From contig JALIZF010001255.1 of NCBI GenBank assembly GCA_029948255.1, positions 147,748 through 211,747 on the forward strand: a DNA stretch of 64,000 nt, read 5' to 3'. Below, piece after piece: positions 12,209-24,300 of this stretch (positions are counted from its first letter, which is position 1; every line of letters begins with the position of its first letter). Under the pieces are notes generated by a model. The model was not told the DNA's origin. It made no database searches and was given only the letters and a program-made list of their open reading frames with translations. The position numbers and the translations under genes are program-made. This DNA comes from Telmatactis stephensoni (lineage: Eukaryota > Cnidaria > Anthozoa > Actiniaria > Isophelliidae).

Positions 12209-12539
12209 GAATTCTGATTTACATCCTCTGCAAACTTATTAGGATTTCTAAATGTCCATTGTATAGATGCTTTTTCAACAAAGAAAATTCATGGAGACTC
12301 TGTTACGACTTAAATGTCTGAATTTATTTATAAGTATAGAGGCTTTGTATAATCACACTTTGTATTAATAATCAAATCATGATTTTGTTGTTCTGACAAT
12401 CCAATGTAATTGCTTTTGTGTTACCATGCAAAGCCTCTATTAAGAGAGGCCCTCATTATACATGAATATGTGTCCATATTATAGAGGTGTCTGTATTCAG
12501 AAGAGTCCATAGATTCCCGGGATAGATTATAGAGAGTGT

Positions 12540-12945
12540 TAGGGAAAGGGAAGCAAGGGTGGCTGAGCGGTGAGAGCACCGGTCTGTCACAGCTGTGGTC
12601 CCTCGTTCAATCCCCAAATGGGGCATATCACATGTGGCTTGAGTTTCTCGTTCGTTCTCTCCCTTGCTTCGAGGGTTTTTTCTCCGGGTCTCCAGTTTTT
12701 CCTCCCTCAGTAAAAACAAACTAGTTTCGATCTAAGCTGTGCTCCATGATCAGACATGAGTCGTATGGTGGCTGCTACGTGTATGTGTATGTAAATTTGT
12801 ATGTAAATATGTGATTGTTCAATTGTCTCGTAATGAAAGCGCCCTTGTAAACCTTCGACTCGATCACATTGAGCTGCGCCCTTCGTAATTCAGCACTTGG
12901 CTGCGAGGAAGGGTGATGAGCTACCCCAAATTTATTAAAAAAATT
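12540..12945 (+). mobile_element. tRNA-derived SINE, longest copy in the window
   Basis: Head GGTGGCTGAGCGGTGAGAGC resembles a tRNA A-box, and CGTTCAATCCCC about 40 bp further resembles a B-box. An unrelated body follows (CTCCGGGTCTCCAGTTTTTCC, then CGTAATGAAAGCGCCCTTGT, GGTGATGAGCTACCCCAAAT) with an A/T-rich tail. Other copies or pieces are at 8.3, 15.2, 24.2, 25.0 and 48.4 kb. It is not a functional tRNA: the cloverleaf cannot be completed. Confidence 0.75.
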
Positions 12946-14150
12946 TATTTAGTTAGTCCAGGCAATTGCCCTTCTTTTCCTCTGTCTACTTTGTTGGGTT
13001 TTCCTGTGTCATGGAAAAAAGGGGATTAAGGTTAAATATTTATTACAGTACAACCTGGCCTTACTGACACCACCATTAGATGCCTTCAGTAAAGACCAAA
13101 CTATTGTCACCTCTAAAAAACAGATGCACAGACACTTCTATATGACAGATGCCATTTTATGATGGATATTCTTATGATACATGCACTTCTTTACCATAGA
13201 AGAAATATAAGATAAATGATTCCTGTAAAAAGGATTATATTCTAGTAGTTGTAGTGTTATCATAGTTATTTTCTCATCTTTTTATACAGAGTTCTTGCTA
13301 ATTATTCTATATGCAGTATGTCTCTTTGATACTGGAAATCTCCTTAGCCTTAATTTGCTTTTGACTTCTTTTACATGTAATAATCCAAGACAAAAGAAAC
13401 AAGAAAGTTTCAGTGGAAAAGAATTATTTAGTGAATAACTGAGAAAATGAATTGTTTAAATTATAACACTTGATCAAATGAATCTCCCGACAACTGAAAA
13501 AAACATTTAATAAACTCTTTACTTTCTCTTTCAAATTGTATCTTTACATTTACCAATCAGAAGATATGTATTATCGACTACAGTACGTTTTTCATATTTT
13601 CAAATTTTCTCTGAATGAAGAAGGCAAATAGAGAAAGCTCAAAATTATTTCTAGGATTCAATTTCGGGAAGAGGTCTTTCATCTTCAGGGAAAATAAACT
13701 AACCCCATAATTAATGAATGCCAAGTTTGGATTCAGCAGAAAATTGGGAAGTTGCCGCGAACTAATAATCTCCGATAAAGAATAGGCTGTTTGTGAATTT
13801 ATTTTATTTTCAAAATTAGTCAATTGTCATTTGAATATTTTAAGTAAAAAAAGTTAATCCACTGACAAATACTGTGACTGATACTCGACTTATTAAAAAA
13901 CATAAAAAGAAGTCGGAATTGAAGTGGCCAAAGCTGAACAAGTTGATAAGCAAAAAGCTAGTTCAAAACATTGGTTGACTCGCCCTCAAAATATTGTCTC
14001 TTGTTACTGTATTATACCAACCGGTAAGCGAAGTTCTCGTTCAGTTGTATTTGTGTATACTATTTATTTACCAAAACAGCGCACATGTACAGAAGAAAGT
14101 TTGTGCTTCATATACAAGGCCTTTCAAAAAACGTTGACGGTACGTCGGAG
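12946..14150. other. Gene-free AT-rich stretch
   Basis: No supported gene, RNA or recognisable element. The short open frames here have no signal peptide, domain or splice context that would support them. Confidence 0.4.
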
Positions 14151-14161
14151 ATCTGACATCT

Positions 14162-14334
14162 GAGACCAGATGATACTAAGAGAGAGAAACTCAGTACTGA
14201 TGTCTATGCGACTGTTCGCGGCGACTAAGGTTATTTTTAGTAATTTCGCCATCGCGCGCGCAAGGTCGCCGCGAACATGCATGCATGGCCCAGACATCAA
14301 TACCGAGCTTCGCTTTCTTAGTATTATGATCTCT
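14162..14334. mobile_element. Palindromic MITE
   Basis: Two arms of about 44 bp are inverted copies: the left contains ATACTAAGAGAGAGAAACTC then TGATGTCT, the right AGACATCAATACCGAGCTTC then CTTAGTAT. The centre has a second inverted pair (GTTCGCGGCGAC / GTCGCCGCGAAC). A related half-copy is at 39.37-39.45 kb. No coding capacity. Confidence 0.75.
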
Positions 14335-14690
14335 TGCTGAGATAGACCGAGTAACTAGCTTCAAAATAATTTTGATACACTTTACAAAGTGGAAGTGATG
14401 TAACTTATTGTAAAATTAAAATATAAGTTATCATTTTGAGCCAGTAGATTTGTGCTTTTTCATAATTTAATCGGAAACACAAAAGCAAAAGAATGCTCCG
14501 TATATGATTCAGATTGTCTAATGTCAACGTTTTTGAAATAGTTACACGTATAAACTTAATTTTTCAAGTCTGACCAATTTCGATCTGCAATGGAAAATAC
14601 TACCTTTTCAGTCAAATAACGTATCTTCAAAATTGTCTTTGCGATGACATTTGTTGCATTTCCTCTATTTCAGGCCAAAAAAACCTAATT

Positions 14691-16256
14691 ATGTCTTGCG
14701 CCGTTCTACTTTTACTTACAGTCAACACACAACTACTATCCAGAGTCAAAGCAATGAAGTGCGAATCTAGAAGTTCCGAGTACGGCCATGCACTTCAGAC
14801 GACACATTTTATCTTTGCAAAATTCACGACAGACGATCTTGGTTCTTGCTATCAACGATGTATTAACGACAAGAAGTGCAGTAGTATTAACTTCTGCTTG
14901 CAAAGCGGACAATGTGAGCATAATCATGCCGCTAAAGAAGGCTTTCCAGACAAGTTTGTCAAGAAAGAGTTTTCAATCTACGCAGAAACGAGACAACCAG
15001 GTAGGAATCGAAATACAGGGTATCTCGAAAGTTTGTGCCCATGCATCTCTATTAAGTGCAAAGGCGTGCGCAATTTATCGAAGTCGCAAAATATCTTGCA
15101 ATGCTTGCAAGACCTTGCAACAACGTACGCAGAAGTCATGGTGAACTGGCAGAGCTCAGAAGTTGAATACACAGCTTAGATCGAAACTAGTTCGTTTTTA
15201 CTGAGGGAGGAAAAACCGGAGTACCCGGAGAAAAACCCTCGAAGCAAGGGGAGAGAATGAGCAAGAAACTCAAGCCACAAGTTGTATGCAAACTTCCTTT
15301 TTTGTGTTCTCGGCCTAAAACCCATTTTTCAATTGTTCTATTTCCGCCTTTCTTTCCTTCCATTCGCAATAGAATATGAAAATGTGATTAACTTCGCGCA
15401 AAGGCTTTACACCGCTAACTTACTAAATCCTTCCCAGCAACCGCAGCGTGAAGCGACGCGAGTCTGTGGCTAAATCTAAATCTAAATTTATTAATTTGCA
15501 AAGTTTGACACATCGCTGCAGATGTGGCTCTCACTCTATAAAACTATCACTCATAAGTCCCTGTTTTGCTGTTAAAACGCAGACTATGGATCAAGTCCGC
15601 AAACACCATCACCCTCCTGTAAGTTTATCAAATCCAAAAATCCTAAAGCAAAGTCTGCCATCTACTGGCTTCACCCTCATGACTCACCAACACAGTCATT
15701 TGAGGCCTTCTGTGACATGGAGACAGATGGAGGTGGATGGACGCTCGTTTACTCTTACCACTTTACAAACTTTACCTACTTTTCTAATTATGAGAACGCC
15801 GTCTCGCCAATTCCAAGCTGGCCCCTATCAGTCCAACCAAGCACCTTAGCCCCAGTGTCCACGAATGTCCCTTTGGGTGAAGGAATGCCGTATGGAGCAA
15901 TGGATTTTGACTTGTGGAAGAAAATTGGTCGAGAATTTTTAATCAAGTCAACTATAAATCACTGGATTGCGTGTTCTAACGGTACTGGGGACCTTCTCAA
16001 ATGGGTACAAGGGACAATCAACTGTAGGCCTATGAAAAATGTCGCTAGCGTTTGTCTTGGATATGTTCCCTCGAGGGTGGAGATTGTTTCTTACTGTGGG
16101 CCGGCCTTGCGTAGTAGTGGGAGTTTATCGATGTATTTTTTTGATGGGTCGATTAATTCGTGCTATCCTACCCATGATCCTTGCTGCACGAGTAAGATAA
16201 CCAATCACGTCACGGGTAATGGCGTCATACCAGAAGGATCCTTGTGGGTTCGATAA
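14691..16256 (+). CDS. Secreted PAN/apple + fibrinogen-like protein, two exons
   Basis: Exons 14691-15000 and 15583-16256 (GT-AG, phase 1, splitting an Asp codon) give 327 residues. Residues 1-21 are a signal peptide (hydrophobic CAVLLLLTVN). Residues about 22-100 form a PAN/apple domain with the typical cysteines (LGSCYQRCINDKKCSSINFC, then GQCEHN). A Pro/Ser-rich link follows, then a fibrinogen-type C-terminal module beginning SCKFIKS and containing the diagnostic FEAFCDMETDGGGWTLVYSY. The rest departs from the vertebrate fibrinogen fold but keeps many cysteines, ending CCTSKIT...GSLWVR. Such PAN-fibrinogen-like proteins are common in cnidarians and are thought to act in recognition or matrix; the ligand is unknown. 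The intron holds a SINE fragment. An additional upstream exon is possible because an acceptor-like TTTCAG lies at 14669-14674. Confidence 0.8.
15178..15290 (-). mobile_element. SINE fragment in the PAN-fibrinogen intron
   Basis: Reverse complement of the middle of the 12.5-kb SINE: GATCGAAACTAGTTCG, GAGGGAGGAAAAACCGGAG and CCTCGAAGCAAGG match in order. Truncated at both ends. Confidence 0.7.
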
Positions 16257-16701
16257 TGTGTAGCCTGCAGTTGAGATAGTCAGCTGTCTTCCATCAAAAA
16301 GTGTGACGCAGTAGTATGGGAGTCTTATAAGACAATAATTTAGAGAAGAAATAAACATCGAATTAGCATCAAATTTTGAGAAGAAATATAGACATCGAAC
16401 TAGCATAGAACTAGCATCGAGCTAGCAGGGTTTAAGGTGGAGATTAAAAAATAGCCCTGAGGCCTATAATAATGTTCGCCTTTCAAAGGTGTCCAGCTAT
16501 ATAATTAACCAACTTTAAAAACTAGTTATTCTACTGATTGTCTTTGTAAATATGAAACTCCGCGCGCACACCTGAGTCAATACAAGGTATTTCACCGCAC
16601 AACCAACAGGTTTGACTTTGATACAATATCAAACCTCCTAGATTTCTGCCGTATATATGTGGTTTAACTTAAAGTGTACTCGAGAATGCTCGTGCTAAAT
16701 A

Positions 16702-17513
16702 GAGTCGTTTTCGTATGAGTGGGACTCAAGGGTGTTAAGGCTTGGCATTTTTCAATTTCTCAAAAATTAAGCTTTTCTAAATATCTTCGTGTGGTTTGAA
16801 CTTCTGATGTTCAAATTAAGCATGAAGGTAATACTCGAGATCCTTAGGATATGAAACGCTAAATCAATGGTAAAGGATGGTCACGTGACCGGAAATTGAT
16901 TTAATCAGAAATTTGCAAATGGGCTGGCGAAGTTTTGGCTTTTCAAAAACATTTTCAATTAGAACTATTAAGCTAGTCAGGTTAAACAAGAATCAGTCCG
17001 GAATGGTCGACTTTTTCTTATTTCAAGGAAGATAATGAACAAAGTTTTGTTCAATACCTTGGTCACGTGACCTATTTTGTAAAATATTTTGCCAGGAAAA
17101 TGAGAAAGTCATCTATTCCGGACAGAAACCTGCTTAGTGGCTCCTAAGAAACACGTTTATAAAGAAAATTTTTTTATTAAAGTAAAACCCATTGGCCCAT
17201 TTGAATTTATCGATTTTTACGTTTCTGAGGTCACGTGACCACTCAAAAATGTAATTATCATACTTGAAATAAGGAGAGCTCTAAGATACACCTAGGTGTC
17301 AAATCTCACTTTTCTAGGTAAAATTTTAACAGAGTTATGTCAGAAACTGCAATTATGGAAAAAGCCAAGCCTTAACACCCTTGAGGAAACTTACCGCGCC
17401 GTACCGTGACCGTGTCAGTGCCGTAATGTCTATAAAAACATTCGAAATTCATGCCGTAACCGTATCGTATCGTAACTGCACAGTGTTCCCACTCATACGA
17501 AAACCACTCTACT
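16702..17513. mobile_element. MITE family R1 copy split by a nested insertion
   Basis: Terminal inverted repeats TTTTCGTATGAGTGGGA (left) and TCCCACTCATACGAAAA-like (right) bound a GC-rich interior of CCGTACCGTGACCGTGTCAG type. The interior is interrupted at about 16725 by a different element ending at 17385. Uninterrupted or partial relatives lie at 24.1, 26.6, 41.5 and 54.5-54.8 kb. Confidence 0.7.
16725..17385. mobile_element. 661-bp non-autonomous DNA element with three CACGTG palindromes
   Basis: Near-perfect terminal inverted repeats of about 27 bp (CTCAAGGGTGTTAAGGCTTG at the left and its complement CAAGCCTTAACACCCTTGAG at the right). No coding capacity. The 12-bp palindrome GGTCACGTGACC occurs at 16879-16890, 17061-17072 and 17229-17240. 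It is inserted inside an R1 MITE. Confidence 0.75.
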
Positions 17514-18000
17514 CTAAATTGTATTCCAGTAGCTGATAAATAAATCTATTCTACTCTAATCCGCGATATAGTTATTAGACTAATGAAATCAATATAATAG
17601 ATCTAATCAATCCAAGTCTATTTATAATTACCCTTTTTGCTTCTAAAAAATAAAATTGTTGCGCATGCACTATCTAAAGATAATGCACTCTCTAGGATCT
17701 AAGGTTCGGTAATACGAGCAACAAAATCGTGCAAAATTTTGCACAGGGAGTACTGTAGAAAGAGCTTCTATTTGTTGTCAAACAACCAAAAAAATTTGTT
17801 GCGCGCGGTGTGGTAATACGAGCAACATTTGCTCTGTAACTTGTAACGTTACAATGGTAACGTTACAATGTTGCGCAAAACGTTGCCCGTACTAACGACA
17901 CCTTAACAACGTATCTTCGACCAATGTCTATGTCATAATGTCATATGTCGAGTAAAACCATGATAAGCAAAATCAATGAAGAAAGTTTCGAAATGGAATT
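17386..18000. other. Non-coding, rest of the R1 MITE and a GTAACGTTAC-rich repeat
   Basis: After the end of the R1 element, about 17.70-17.91 kb contains GGTAATACGAGCAACA twice and a doubled GTAACGTTAC palindrome, resembling another palindromic element whose exact ends I cannot fix. No gene seen. Confidence 0.35.
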
Positions 18001-18008
18001 ATTTTTCT

Positions 18009-18260
18009 GCAGCTTTACAAATAAGTTATTCAGCCGACTATGAATCAATGTAATATTCTTGTTACCCTATCACAACCCACATGCCTGACATGTCAGTCAA
18101 CATATTCCTCAAGCTGAGGGGCAAATGTCCTTTCTTTATTTATCTAATAAAGACCATTGAGAACCATTTCCAAATTATTTCAAAAGACCAAGTGTAGAAA
18201 CACCTTTTCGGAGGTGTTTACAGTGAGCATACAAAACGGGTAGGCTGACTAGGATAGATT
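18009..18260 (+). promoter_or_regulatory. Conserved proximal promoter of carboxypeptidase gene 1
   Basis: Three blocks are shared with gene 2 in the same order: GCAGCTTTACAAA then GTTATTCAG (18009-18033), GTTACCCTATCACAA (18061-18075, GATA-type core on the minus strand) and CAAAAGACCAAGTGTAGAAA followed by GTGTTTACAG (18181-18222). TGTTTAC is a forkhead core and forms half of a dyad with the preceding AAACACC. AGTGAGCATACAA follows and may include the TATA-like position. The roles are inferred. Confidence 0.6.
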
Positions 18261-18301
18261 CACATTATAGTCGAGGGTGGATTAGAATACACTGACTGAT
18301 C

Positions 18302-21300
18302 ATGAAGACACTCTGCTTATTGTTGTTTCTTGCCCTTGGGGCGTATGCTGGTCATATGTAAGTACCTACAGGCCCACCGATAGAACCTGGGTAGGGGCCG
18401 GGTGGCTCGGTTTCCGCCATTGAATTTCCGGTAATTGGTTTTAGAGACGCATATGTCCTGGCTATCAGAGGCCCTGGCCTTGTGGTGAAAACATTCGCAG
18501 GCAAGAGATGCCTACCAGCAAAGGTTTTCTTACAAATTCACACTTTTCAAAAATTCATATTCTCGCGAGTTTTGGATTTAATTCCTTCAAACTTCACTGT
18601 CTTGCTAATTTTAACATGCTCTTTCCAGCTATGGTAATTCTTTTTCTGTTTTACGAATATAGAAATACCTGATAAAAGCTTGTTACGTTAAGATTAATTT
18701 GAAAGCATCAAGCTAAGGTATCGAGCTTTGTTGAGTTTAATTGGAAACAAGTCCTCCATAATAAGCAGCTTTTGACATCAAAACTAGTTTTTTCTTTCAA
18801 TTTTAAGGCAAGGAATATTAGAAAAGAAAAATATTAATCTATATAAAGAAAATTGACGGAAAAAAAGAAAAGCTTTTTGACGCAGCCACGGCTCGACCAG
18901 CAACCAAAAAGAAATTAGTATGGTAATTTTATGCAAAACCAAAAATTTGGACCATGCATCCAGACAAATCGCTGAATCATCGCATGTTACGTATAGGATG
19001 GAGATTTCGGCCCCTTCCGCGCTATCCGGTAGAACGCAGCAAGCTTCGCAGTCAAAGAGGGAGGAAACAGTCGGATCCTAGGCCGTAAATGACTGAACCT
19101 TACCACTAGGCTAACTGGTCTACTGAATGATTTGAAAGACAAAATAACCTAGTGTTTCCTGTGAATGAGCTATTGTCTATTGTTGTGCAAATTAAGCGTT
19201 CCGGTGGCACAGTTTGAAAACCATTGACTTTGGAGCAGATGCAATCCGGGTGGCCCAAGTTCGAAACTCGCGGATGCCAGTTGTTTTTTTTTTTTTTCTT
19301 CTTCTTCTTCTTTTTCTTTTTCTTCTTCTTCTTTTAATTTTTCATTTTAACAAAACAATAAAATATAAACTTATAAATCCATAAATCAATAAAAAGGAAG
19401 AGAAAGAAAGTCAACTTCGTTCCCAGGGCGCTTTCCGAAGGGAAAGGGTCCTGGGAACGAGGTTGAAAGAAAGTTAAAGAAAGAAGAAAAGAATGTAAGA
19501 AATACTGAAAATGGGAGAATAAAAACAGAAGTAGTGATAAAATTAAAAGATAGAATAATATAAAATAAAAAAATTGAAGATTGTTAAACTTCTGAAGAAC
19601 CAGGTTCGTTTTGGTATAAAATTGTCAACAACGTACATTAAGTTATTGATTATCAGGGTTAGGATTATATTAGGATTAGTTTGTAGTTTCTTGAAGGCTT
19701 ATAGAGTAATTAGCCATCATTTCTTTGCGAATTTTTTTCCCTCCCAGATCGCAAAATTAATCTCTTAATTTATACTTGATTGCGCAAATGTTAAGTTGTA
19801 TCCTTTAATTAGTGGATTCTGTAGATTATTTAGTCAGCTTTTGTCCACCTTTGTCAGTGCATGACTTCGTATAGCACTACTAATGGCACCTATGGCCTGT
19901 GAGCATGCTCTGGGGAGGGAGGGTACGTGCTAGTAGGTGTAGGGGAGGGGAGGGTACGTGCTAGTAGGTGTAGAGACTGGAGTATTACTGTGTTCAGTGA
20001 CAATGCCATTAAAGTCAAATTTTTATAGCAGAAAGAAAAATATGTTGACGTCCGCTTTGCTGTCTACACTAATACTAATCCTAACCCTGATCCACAGTTT
20101 TCAAGGGATCTCAACAAATTAGAGCGCGCGCGTTCTGAATTGAAAGACGCTATATTATTATGATGACAAAATGAAATGAATGATGATAATCTATGATAAG
20201 TTACCAATGCTGATGGTGATGATAATCATGAAAATGTATCATTATGCATTGCAGGGGCAGGGTGATACGTGCCATCCCAGGAAATAAGGCACAGCTGAGG
20301 TTTTTGGTACAACTGAGCAACAATGACGTAAGTATCAACACTATTTGTCACATGCAATCACTTCACAAATGATCAATGACTTTCATCCCGCTTCCAAGTC
20401 ATTTATTCTAGATTTTCCTTCATTCATCTATTCTTTTTCTCGTCCATTTATCCGCCATCAATTCCTTCTTCCCTTCCTCCTACCCCTTCTTCTTTCTTTA
20501 CTTCCTTTAGTTAGTTCCTTCCTTCCCTTCCTTCCTTCCCTCCCTCCCTTCCTTCCTTCCTTCCTTCCTTCCTTCCTTCCTTGCTTCCTTCCTTCCTTCC
20601 TTCCATCTTTCCTTGCTTGCTTGCTCCCTTCCTATCTTTACCCATTCGTTCATGTATTCATCAATTCATTCGTTCTTTCGCTTGTATTCTTTTTCTTATT
20701 CAATATCCTTAATTCCCTTTGGAGTAGTATCATACTCTATAGATATAACTGCATTGTATACATACTAAGGCCACATAATTAATGTATTTCCAGGACCTTG
20801 ACCTTGACTTCTGGACTCATCCATCACATGTTTCCGGTCCTGTTGACATCCGAGTCAACGCTGCAATGTACCCCAAGCTTGCCAAGCTGCTTAGTGCTAA
20901 TGGAACAGTGTTCACTATTCTTATCCCTGATGTAGACGAACTGCAAGCCAGACAAAACCCACCAGACTCTGGAAGAAGCTCAGGATTTAATTACGCGCGC
21001 TACAACACTTTAGACCAGGTAATGATTTGATATGGAATGATATATGGTAAATGTATGGATCGGATCGACGGCGGGGACGAAAAATATGCTGGCCGTGTTG
21101 TTGAGAGTTGGCCGTTAATTTAGAGAGGTTTCCTTAATATAGAGCAAATGAATGGATTGGATTGTTTGATGTGCGCGCGCGGACGAAAAAAGCTGACCGT
21201 AGTGGAGAGCTGTCCGGTGTACAGAGGTTTCAATATAGAGTAAATGTATGGGTAGGATCGATGACGAGACGGAAAATATGCTGGTCGCTGTAGAGAGGTG

Positions 21301-24300
21301 GCCATTGTACAAAGGTTTTGATATAGAGTAAATGAATGGATGGGATTGTTGATGTGGACAGAAAATGCTGGCCCTTTTGGAGAGGTGGCCGTTAGCTGCC
21401 GATAGAGGTTCGACTTTATCGTGTAGTATGACTTAAATCTAAGAACGCTTTTCAATTTTTGATTTGCACGCATCCAACCAAGAGTTAGTAACATTCTGTT
21501 TCGTAGTCTTATAGTTGATTATTTTGCTAGAGTAACATTAATAACGTTGCTGTTTTTTACGTGTTCGCTCAGATTAACAGGGAAGTGGACAGACTTGTTC
21601 GAAGTCGTCCCCAAATCGCTAAAAGGTTCAGTGTTGGGAATTCATACGAAGGAAGACCAATGTATGCAGTCAAGGTATCCAAACATAGCTTGTATTTAAC
21701 ACGGATAGATTTCCATTTTCCGTGCACCTGTACTCTAACAGATGCACTGATAACGTCAAAATGTGGTGAGAACAAAGATGTACGCCAAAAGACGAAGTCG
21801 AGTGGAATGACAGTGCATCTGTTAGAGTAGAAACTCACGGAAAAATGGAATCTATTTGTTTTTATATAATTTTCATCGAAACTGTACTGTAATCACACAC
21901 GGTTCCCAATAACCAATCAGAGCGCGCGTAATATATCAATTGCAAATATTATATGGTTTTGAATGACTGAAAAGGTAGCTATGATTTAATACCTTGAACG
22001 TTCAGGACCATTTAGCAACTTCCGTAAAGCTGTTTGCTCATTTGGAATATTTTAAACGCGCATAATGAATCTTACCGTGTAAATAAATAATTCCCCTCTA
22101 TCAGTAGTTGGGTTTTCTGTCCCTATAGTCAATGAAAACTCTAGCTCTAGTCTGCATCATATCAGTTCTAAATGATCTTCATGGAAAACAATATCTTCCC
22201 GCGGCCCTTGGTATACGCCCAGGCTAGTTACTAAAAATTCCATTTTTTGACAGAAAACATGTGTTATATATTTGATAAATTGCAGTTGAGTTCCGGTGCA
22301 GGAAAAAAGACATTGTTTATGAACTGTGGTATTCATGCTCGTGAATGGATTACACCAGCAACCTGCATGTATATGCTGAATCAGGCAAGTATATCTCAAT
22401 ATCATTGTGCTTCATGTCTTCTAACGGTTGATATTAATGCCGAAATAACCATGTTTTGGGGGTGAGAATTAAGCTAGGGTTCTCCATCGTATTCTCCCCC
22501 ACTTAGTATGAGCTTGGTGTATATGCTGAATCAGGCAAGTGTATCCCAATCTTGTATTTCATATCTTCTGATGGTTTATCATCAATTCCATGTTTTTATG
22601 ATCAAAGCTAAGGGTTCTCCACCGTATTCTTCCCTATCAACGTGACATCATATGCGTCACGTGACGTCACATGCGGCCAAACAATACGCTGTTCTTTCTC
22701 GTCATTAACTTCCGCCAACTGAAGACCTGAATGGGGTTAACCGTTAACCGTAATACGGCCAAAAATTCAACCACAAAATCGTCATTAACTGAGCTTTCTG
22801 TTAACCGTAATGCAAAGAAATTGTTACCGTAAAAAAGCCACAATATTAACCGTAAAAGCCACCCCCTCCCCCCCCCCCATTGAGACCCTCCTTTATCCCT
22901 ATTCTCCAAATAAACTCATATTCTCAACTTGAAACATTTATATGATTCTATTGCCTTTGTTATTGTTATAATCAGATCATAACCAAATATGGTTCAGACA
23001 GCAGTATCAATGCGATGCTTAATAAAGTGGATGTTGTTATCATGCCTGTGCTGAATGTTGATGGTTATGTCTACACATGGAGTAGAGTAAGTTATCTGGC
23101 CCGGCACTCGATAGAGCTTTTTCTGCATCATTGCTCGCAGCATAGTTGCACCGGTGTGTCTACCCATGCAATCTTGTGCACAATATTTTAGAAAAAGTTG
23201 CAGAAGTATAATTCAATCCTAAACCTGCAACTGGGGTAATGCGCTCAACGTTGCACGCAGCTACTGCAAGGAAACATGGGCAAAAAACGCCATTGCGCAT
23301 ACTCAGAAGTCTAAAATTAAACCATTGGAGGTTTAATAAATCTTGAATTCTAAGTGCTTATATTGTTCCTAAAACATCACTTACGTTCTATGGACAAATA
23401 ATACACGAGAAATTCGCATAATACACGACAGTTGAATCGACGGTACTTTTATACTTTTATTTGTAAACACGAACGCGTCCACGAATTCCCGCCGAATTTT
23501 CGAGCATGCGCAATGCGTTTTTTACCCGTGTTCTGCACAACCTCGTTCCCAGGCTCTCCCTTCTCGCTTTTTTTTCAAAATGGCGGAGAGACTGGGAACG
23601 AGGTTGTATTCTGCAAGGGTGGATACACGATGCAAGAATATTAGAGAATTTACTAATAAGGTCTTTACTAATATTTAACGCAAATCCAAAAATTAAATGT
23701 TGTTTCACACCGTGTCATCACAATTAAATAACCTGTGTGTAGTTACGAATCAATGCAAATATTATTCATGTGTTTGTGAGTACTCTCCAAGTAGTTACGA
23801 GTATTTTCCGAGAGGTCACGAGTGCTCTACGAGTGCTCACGATCATTCTCCGAGAGCTTACGATTATTCTCGATGTGTTCATTAGTATTTTTAGAGCTGT
23901 GAAAAGTATTCTCCGAGGTATTTTACTCAGTAATTATTCTTATAGAACCGAATGTGGCGTAAAACCAGGTCTCGTCATAGCAGTGGCTGTTACGGTGCTG
24001 ATCCTAACAGAAATTTCGACCACAAATGGGGAGGTAGGAAAGAAATTAAAGTTACTTGTCACTGATTTTAATTCCAGGGACCGAATGGACAGATATTAAC
24101 CCACTGGAATCGAACCCACATTGCCTCCGTTGGCGTGCGTACGGCACGACACGGTCACGGCACGACACGGTCACGGCACGACACGGTCACGGCACGGCAC
24201 GGTTACGGCACTGCAAGGGTGGCCCGGCGAGCAGTGAGGTCGCCGGTCGGTCAACTCTGTGGTCATGGGTTCGATTCCTGGGCGGGGCACCAATTGACTT

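Noticed and set aside
12548..12620. Possible tRNA gene
   Set aside because: A- and B-box-like strings exist, but arms do not pair into a cloverleaf and the same sequence recurs as a SINE with a long unrelated body.
20345..20782. 145-residue open frame in intron 2 of carboxypeptidase gene 1
   Set aside because: Mostly the CCTT microsatellite translated as Phe-Leu-Pro-Ser; no gene.
24206..24290. Possible tRNA gene with a good B-box
   Set aside because: Same SINE family as at 12.5 kb; no acceptor stem seen.
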